From JAQVYV01 sp964507305 (GTDB taxonomy: Bacteria > Bacillota > Clostridia > Saccharofermentanales > UBA5734), in contig CAZDPQ010000027.1 of the NCBI GenBank assembly GCA_964507305.1, forward strand, positions 1 through 26,120: a stretch of DNA of 26,120 nt, given 5' to 3'. The position numbers and the translations under genes were made by a program. The notes under the pieces are model-generated. The model saw only the letters and a program-made list of their open reading frames with translations. It was not told the DNA's origin and did not search any database. Below are positions 22,130 through 26,120 of this stretch, piece by piece (position 1 is the stretch's first letter; the number at the start of each line of letters is the position of its first letter).

Positions 22130-24622
22130 CTACCACGCCCTGTCGTATCCGCCCGAAGCATTGGGACGGACCGGCTCCCAGGTCAGCGCCAGAGCCTTGA
22201 CCAGGCAATCGCGCTTCATCGGCCGGATCTCGGTCGCGGTGATATCGTCAGCCCTCGCCTGCAGCCGGGCGGTGATGGCATCGATCTCCGACTGCATCTC
22301 CGTCTCCAGCTGCTCCAGCTGGGCCTTATACGTCTCGGCGGTTTCTTTGGACCTGTTCACATCGCCCTGCTGCCGCACCGACCGGCCTACACCCTTCACC
22401 GTCGTCGCAGCCCTGCTGAGACTCGTCGCGCTGATCTTTTTGCTCCCGAGCAGCGCGCCCAGGATCGTCGACCCCAGCGAAACGGCTGTCTGGAAACCGG
22501 CATCCCGCGCCTGGTCCTTCTCCCTCTGCACCGCCTGCTCCGCCTTGCGCACGCGCTCTTCCAGCGCCGCGGCCTTTTTCGCATATGTGTCGCGCAGTTT
22601 TTCGATCTCGCTGTCGCGTTCTTCCCGGGATTCCTGGTCAAGCCGGATCCGGAAATCACGGTCGCTTTCGCCGGGTTTCGATATTTTCTTCAAATGGTCA
22701 TTGCGGAAAACCTTCAGCGCGGCGTTCCGGAATAAATGATCGGACAGATCCCTCTCCCAGGCAGTGTAGCTTGCCCTTTTCAAACACATCGGATCCTCGG
22801 GCAGATAGGCCGCCCCGGCCGCGCCGGCTGTCTCCAGGTCCTCCGGGCTGAACGTGACGGACTCGCTGTCCTTCCAGTCCACCGGAACAAGACCGCTCCG
22901 AACGGGCACAAAGAGCGTTTCGGCGACCGTCTCCGCGATCCCGTTTTTCGCATCGGCATAGTGGACTTCCGTAAACGCCATCAGGGCCGCGCGGTATACG
23001 ATGCCCGCGCGATCGCCCCTGAAGGGAATATAGGCCTGACGGATGTCCTCCGGCACCGCGGGCGCAGTGCTCTCCGAAGAAACCGACGCGACAGCCGCGG
23101 CGGATACCGCTGCCGCTGCTGCCGCAGAGGCGGGTCCCGCCGTATAGGCAGGCGCAGACGCGGCTCCCGCGGCTCCCGTGACCGTCCCGATCCCCGGCTG
23201 CGTTGTCGCATCACCACCGCCCGCTAGCATCCGGATCTCCTCACGCATCAGCGGTCCTCTCAGATAGGACAGGCACCAGCGCGTCTCGAAAAGAACGGGC
23301 TGATCCTCATGGACGTTGTTCATGAGGAAAATCCTCTTGCCAAGGCCCGATAGGAGCTTATCCATCGAGCTGCGGTCAAACACGTTCCCCGAAGCCGCCG
23401 ACGCCCCTTCCAAACCGTCCAGCAGACGGTTCTTGTCCCGGTCCGTCTGCAGGCGGCCGATAAACCAGGTGCCCATGTTGGCCAGCCCCTTGTAATCCAG
23501 GTCCATGGGATTCTGCGTCGTCAGCATGACGCCCAGCCCGTACGCTCTGGCCTGCTTGAGCAGCGTCAGCAGCGGGGCTTTCGACGGCGGGTTCGCGACG
23601 GGCGGGAAATATCCGAAAATCTCATCCATGTAGAGCAGCGCCCTCAGGCTGGATGTGCCGGGCTGCGTACGGATCCAGCTGACGATCTTGCTGAGCACCA
23701 GCGAAACGAAAAACATCCTTTCGGCATCGCTCAGATGGGAGATCGCCAGGATCGAGATTTTCGGCTTTCCTTCTGCTGTGTAAAGGAGAGCACTGATGTC
23801 CAGCGGCTCCCCCTGCGTCCACACCTGGAAGCCGGGCGATGCCAGCAGGCTGTTCAGCTGCATCGAAAGCTCCCTGCGGTCATTTTCGGGATAAAACGCG
23901 TCCAGCGCCATGACGCCGATCCGGTTGAACGGCGGCTTCAGGATCCCGGCGATCAGGCCGGGCAGGTCCATCGCCGCGCCGCCGCGCCACGCGGTCAGCA
24001 GGAGATTGGAGATCAGGATATGCTCACGGCTCCGGATCGGATCGGCGTCGATGCCGAGCAATCCGAGCAGGCTGGACGCCGTGCCGGCCGCCAGCTCATT
24101 CAGGCTTTCGGGATCATTCAGGACTGCCGCGGGCGGCGATGCAAGGAGGCTGAGGACCGAAAGCGGTTTTCCCGCGGTGCTTCCCGGGGTGTACAGCGCG
24201 AATTCCGTCTTTTCCCGCATCGCGCGGATCCGCCCGCCGTCCTGCTCCCATTCCGCGATCCCTTTCCTCCAGGTCTCCGCCTGCGATGCGGCATAATCCG
24301 CCTCGGAAAGGCCCTTGGCTGCGGCGTCCTCCCGGTTGATCCACGGCGCGAAGTCCACGGGCGCCAGGTCCGGGAACGTCAGCATCAGATTCGTCATGTC
24401 GCCTTTCGGGTCGATGACAATGGCCGGTATGCCGTCGATGGCGGCTTCCTCGAGCACGCCGATGCACAGGCCGGTCTTGCCGCTGCCGGTCATGCCAACG
24501 CACACCGCGTGGGTCGTCAGATCCTTCGAATCATACAGAAGATATCCGTCTCCCCGCTGCATTGTCTGCGGGTCGACCTGTTTTCCGAGATAAAAAGCGC
24601 CGAGCTTCTCAAAGTCCTGCAT
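22130..24622 (-). CDS. HerA-like/DUF87-type P-loop ATPase with C-terminal coiled coil
   Basis: 830 residues, cytoplasmic. Walker A is GMTGSGKT (43-50), followed by IVIDPKGDMTNLM. Walker B is LLYMDEIFGYFPP (Asp333, Glu334), and TTQNPMDLDYKGL (368-380) is a sensor-like segment shared with HerA/FtsK-type hexameric pumps. An Ala/Thr-rich low-complexity linker lies around residues 470-530. The last 300 residues include a long charged helix, probably coiled coil, and a Gly/Ala stretch (STILGALLGSKK). No NurA nuclease or other partner is adjacent, so the role (DNA processing, segregation, defence or other) is open. GGAGGAGGG precedes ATG 24622 by 5 bases; a GTG six codons earlier is part of that signal region and is rejected. 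It appears to be a single-gene unit with its own promoter and terminator. Confidence 0.82.
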   Translation of the reverse strand: MQDFEKLGAFYLGKQVDPQTMQRGDGYLLYDSKDLTTHAVCVGMTGSGKTGLCIGVLEEAAIDGIPAIVIDPKGDMTNLMLTFPDLAPVDFAPWINREDAAAKGLSEADYAASQAETWRKGIAEWEQDGGRIRAMREKTEFALYTPGSTAGKPLSVLSLLASPPAAVLNDPESLNELAAGTASSLLGLLGIDADPIRSREHILISNLLLTAWRGGAAMDLPGLIAGILKPPFNRIGVMALDAFYPENDRRELSMQLNSLLASPGFQVWTQGEPLDISALLYTAEGKPKISILAISHLSDAERMFFVSLVLSKIVSWIRTQPGTSSLRALLYMDEIFGYFPPVANPPSKAPLLTLLKQARAYGLGVMLTTQNPMDLDYKGLANMGTWFIGRLQTDRDKNRLLDGLEGASAASGNVFDRSSMDKLLSGLGKRIFLMNNVHEDQPVLFETRWCLSYLRGPLMREEIRMLAGGGDATTQPGIGTVTGAAGAASAPAYTAGPASAAAAAAVSAAAVASVSSESTAPAVPEDIRQAYIPFRGDRAGIVYRAALMAFTEVHYADAKNGIAETVAETLFVPVRSGLVPVDWKDSESVTFSPEDLETAGAAGAAYLPEDPMCLKRASYTAWERDLSDHLFRNAALKVFRNDHLKKISKPGESDRDFRIRLDQESREERDSEIEKLRDTYAKKAAALEERVRKAEQAVQREKDQARDAGFQTAVSLGSTILGALLGSKKISATSLSRAATTVKGVGRSVRQQGDVNRSKETAETYKAQLEQLETEMQSEIDAITARLQARADDITATEIRPMKRDCLVKALALTWEPVRPNASGGYDRAW

Positions 24623-24651
24623 CGTATCCCTCCTCCGCACCGTTTGATTTC

Positions 24652-24660
24652 ATTATACCA
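24652..24660 (-). promoter_or_regulatory. Extended -10 promoter of the HerA-like gene
   Basis: On the minus strand TGGTATAAT gives a perfect TATAAT with the TG of an extended -10 element. No good -35 lies at 16-18 bases, as is usual for this class. It is 30 bases before the start codon, with the ribosome site between. Confidence 0.65.
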
Positions 24661-24748
24661 TTGATGCGGAGAGGGGGACGGGAAAGAGGAAGATATGCCT
24701 GCCGTCAGAAGCTGCGCAGCCGGCAGGGTGATCGGCCGGCGTTATATA

Positions 24749-24776
24749 GGAAAAATCAGGCGGGAAGATACCCGCC
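24749..24776 (-). terminator. Terminator formed by the last codons of the FAD oxidoreductase gene
   Basis: On the minus strand GGCGGG (24776-24771), loop TATCTT and CCCGCC (24764-24759) form a 6-bp all-GC stem that encodes the final residues GGYLPA; the stop codon TGA and its neighbours give TGATTTTTCC directly after it. Confidence 0.75.
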
Positions 24777-26069
24777 CATGTCCCGAAGGGCTTTCTGCAG
24801 GATGCGGACATCGAACCCCCGCGTGTCCGTCCGGCTGCGGACGGCGGCAGCCGCTGCCGCGCCTGCAGCCTGTCCCGTGATATAGCATGCGGGCATCACG
24901 CGGATGGAGCTTTGCATATAGCGGTCGCTGCTTACACAGCGCCCGGCGGTCAGAACATTCCTCAGTCCCTTCGGTGTCAGGATGCGGTACGGGATCCCGT
25001 AACTTTCCCCCTCCTTCAGCCGAAGCGTCCGGTATTCTTCTTCGAATTTCCGGTAGTCCTTCCGATCCGGGGTGGACTCATGGATGTCGATACCGTATGC
25101 ATACCGGCCGATCTCATCCTCAAAAGAAGCCCGGCTGATAAAGTCCTGAAGCGTCAGTTCATAGTCCCCGCGGATCCGGCGGGTTTCCCGCACCCCCATC
25201 AGGGAAGCGGTCGCGATCAGTTCCGCCGATTCGAAACCGGGACAGTATTTCCGATAATACTCCCGGTATTCCATCAGCGCCGCGCGCTGCCGGACCAATG
25301 CCTCTGTCAGCGAATCCTCGTCGGTGCCGTCCAGCCCGAACGCATGTCCCGTATTTCCGGCGCCCATGCTGCCGTTCCAGGAGAAAATGCCGGGCAGATG
25401 CCGGTCGTGCACGGTGAAAATCCCGTCCCTGAATGCCTGCTCCAGCGACGCTGCCTGGTCTTCCCACCGGCTCTTGCTCCATTGGATATTGCTCCAGCGG
25501 CTGCAAAGCGTTCCGGCCATCATCTGCCCGGATCCATCCCCCTTTGCGCAGTCTGCGCCTGCCCATGCAGCCAGGTCGCCGTCTCCGGTGCAATCGATGT
25601 AGATATCCGCTTTCACGGCAAAAATGCCGCTTTTCGCAGCCAGGATAGCCGCGGACACCGTATCGGGCCCGCTTTTTTCGACAGCGATCAGCTGGGTCAT
25701 CAAAGAAAAATCAACCTTTTCCTTCAAAAGGATCGCATCGCAGACTCTTTTCAACACTTCGGGATGAATGACCGGATTCGATCCTTCTCCGATCCCCCCG
25801 AGCCGGTGAAGCTCATCATGGATTTCCCGTCCGATTCCACCGGCAAGAAAGTGGATGCCGTCGGTAAACTGCATGAAAACCGGGACCAGCCCCGATGTCC
25901 CCATCCCTCCAAGGCAGGCCTGCCCCTCTGCCAGGTACACGCTGCACCCGCCGCGCGCGGCGGCGGCTGCGGCCGCAACACCGGCAGGCCCTCCGCCGGC
26001 AACAAAAACATCCGCCTCATGACGGATTGGCACGTCCCTGCTGAAAGTCATAGTCTGTCCTGCAGTCAT
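24756..26069 (-). CDS. FAD-dependent oxidoreductase (FAD_oxidored type)
   Basis: A 437-residue cytoplasmic flavoprotein. The N-terminal FAD fold shows ADVFVAGGGPAGVAAAAAAARGG (GGGPAG at 25-30), then Glu48 and CLGGMGTSGLVP. IYIDCTGDGDLAAWAGAD and the C-terminal GRCVSSDRYMQSSIRVMPACYITGQAAGAAAAAA are the family's other FAD-contact blocks. The length is typical for the single-domain members, unlike the 768-residue relative at 5294-7600. GGGAGGAGG lies 7 bases before ATG 26069; a second Met (MTFSRDV) is possible. What precedes it is outside the window; the 51 bases from 26070 to the end hold no other gene. The substrate is not known. Family members often sit in sugar-degradation loci. Confidence 0.88.
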   Translation of the reverse strand: MTAGQTMTFSRDVPIRHEADVFVAGGGPAGVAAAAAAARGGCSVYLAEGQACLGGMGTSGLVPVFMQFTDGIHFLAGGIGREIHDELHRLGGIGEGSNPVIHPEVLKRVCDAILLKEKVDFSLMTQLIAVEKSGPDTVSAAILAAKSGIFAVKADIYIDCTGDGDLAAWAGADCAKGDGSGQMMAGTLCSRWSNIQWSKSRWEDQAASLEQAFRDGIFTVHDRHLPGIFSWNGSMGAGNTGHAFGLDGTDEDSLTEALVRQRAALMEYREYYRKYCPGFESAELIATASLMGVRETRRIRGDYELTLQDFISRASFEDEIGRYAYGIDIHESTPDRKDYRKFEEEYRTLRLKEGESYGIPYRILTPKGLRNVLTAGRCVSSDRYMQSSIRVMPACYITGQAAGAAAAAAVRSRTDTRGFDVRILQKALRDMGGYLPA

Positions 26070-26120
26070 GTCGCTGCCTCCTCCCGGTCCCCGCTGACGC
26101 AGCCGGATAAGAAGGAAAGG

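Overview
The window looks like a chromosome segment of a high-GC, Gram-positive-type anaerobe, most likely a member of Clostridia/Bacillota. Reasons: strong AGGAGG-type ribosome binding sites, a sortase-type anchor (SPQTG, hydrophobic stretch, basic tail), lipoproteins of the large family-1 solute-binding type, feoAB with the small FeoB-associated Cys-rich membrane protein, a DtxR-family regulator, and a cluster of NifX-like, ferredoxin-MinD and Mrp ATPases. The taxonomic call is inference. Every gene after position 3900 lies on the minus strand. I see no rRNA, tRNA, insertion sequence, CRISPR array or attachment site.

Layout. (A) 1-3798, plus strand, cell surface: the 3' end of a tandem-repeat sortase substrate, a lipoprotein with a Ser/Ala linker and a beta-rich domain, and an orphan ABC-type solute-binding lipoprotein. 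A bidirectional terminator follows. (B) 3904-5013, minus: a GntR-LacI (AraR-type) sugar-responsive regulator, with an AT-rich promoter region behind it. (C) 13724 down to 5294, minus: a tightly packed six-gene operon. It encodes a HAD phosphatase, a deoxyhypusine-synthase-like protein, a PfkB kinase of the heptose-7-phosphate kinase type, a GmhA-like SIS isomerase, a membrane-anchored protein with two SGNH-fold domains, and an FAD-dependent oxidoreductase with a discoidin-like C-terminus. A 25-bp palindrome sits just upstream. (D) 17839 down to 13838, minus: feoA, feoB, FeoB-associated Cys-rich protein, DtxR-type regulator and a ROK repressor, chained by overlaps, with tandem GTTAG/CTAAC dyads over the feoA promoter. 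(E) 21941 down to 18045, minus: NifX-like, two ferredoxin-MinD ATPases, Mrp, a C_GCAxxG_C_C protein and a second NifX-like protein, behind a near-consensus promoter covered by an 18-bp palindrome. (F) 24622-22130, minus: a HerA-like ATPase. (G) 26069-24756, minus: a second FAD_oxidored-type enzyme with a terminator built into its last codons.

How they work together (inference). D and E together look like iron uptake plus Fe-S/metal-cofactor handling; E resembles the ORP (orange protein) gene set of Desulfovibrio. Block C looks like a sugar-phosphate pathway resembling the start of ADP/GDP-heptose synthesis, with an uncharacterised DHS-like protein at its centre and a nearby ROK repressor as the likely controller. 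It is the best candidate here for an undescribed system. Many long antisense ORFs are codon-bias shadows and are not annotated.
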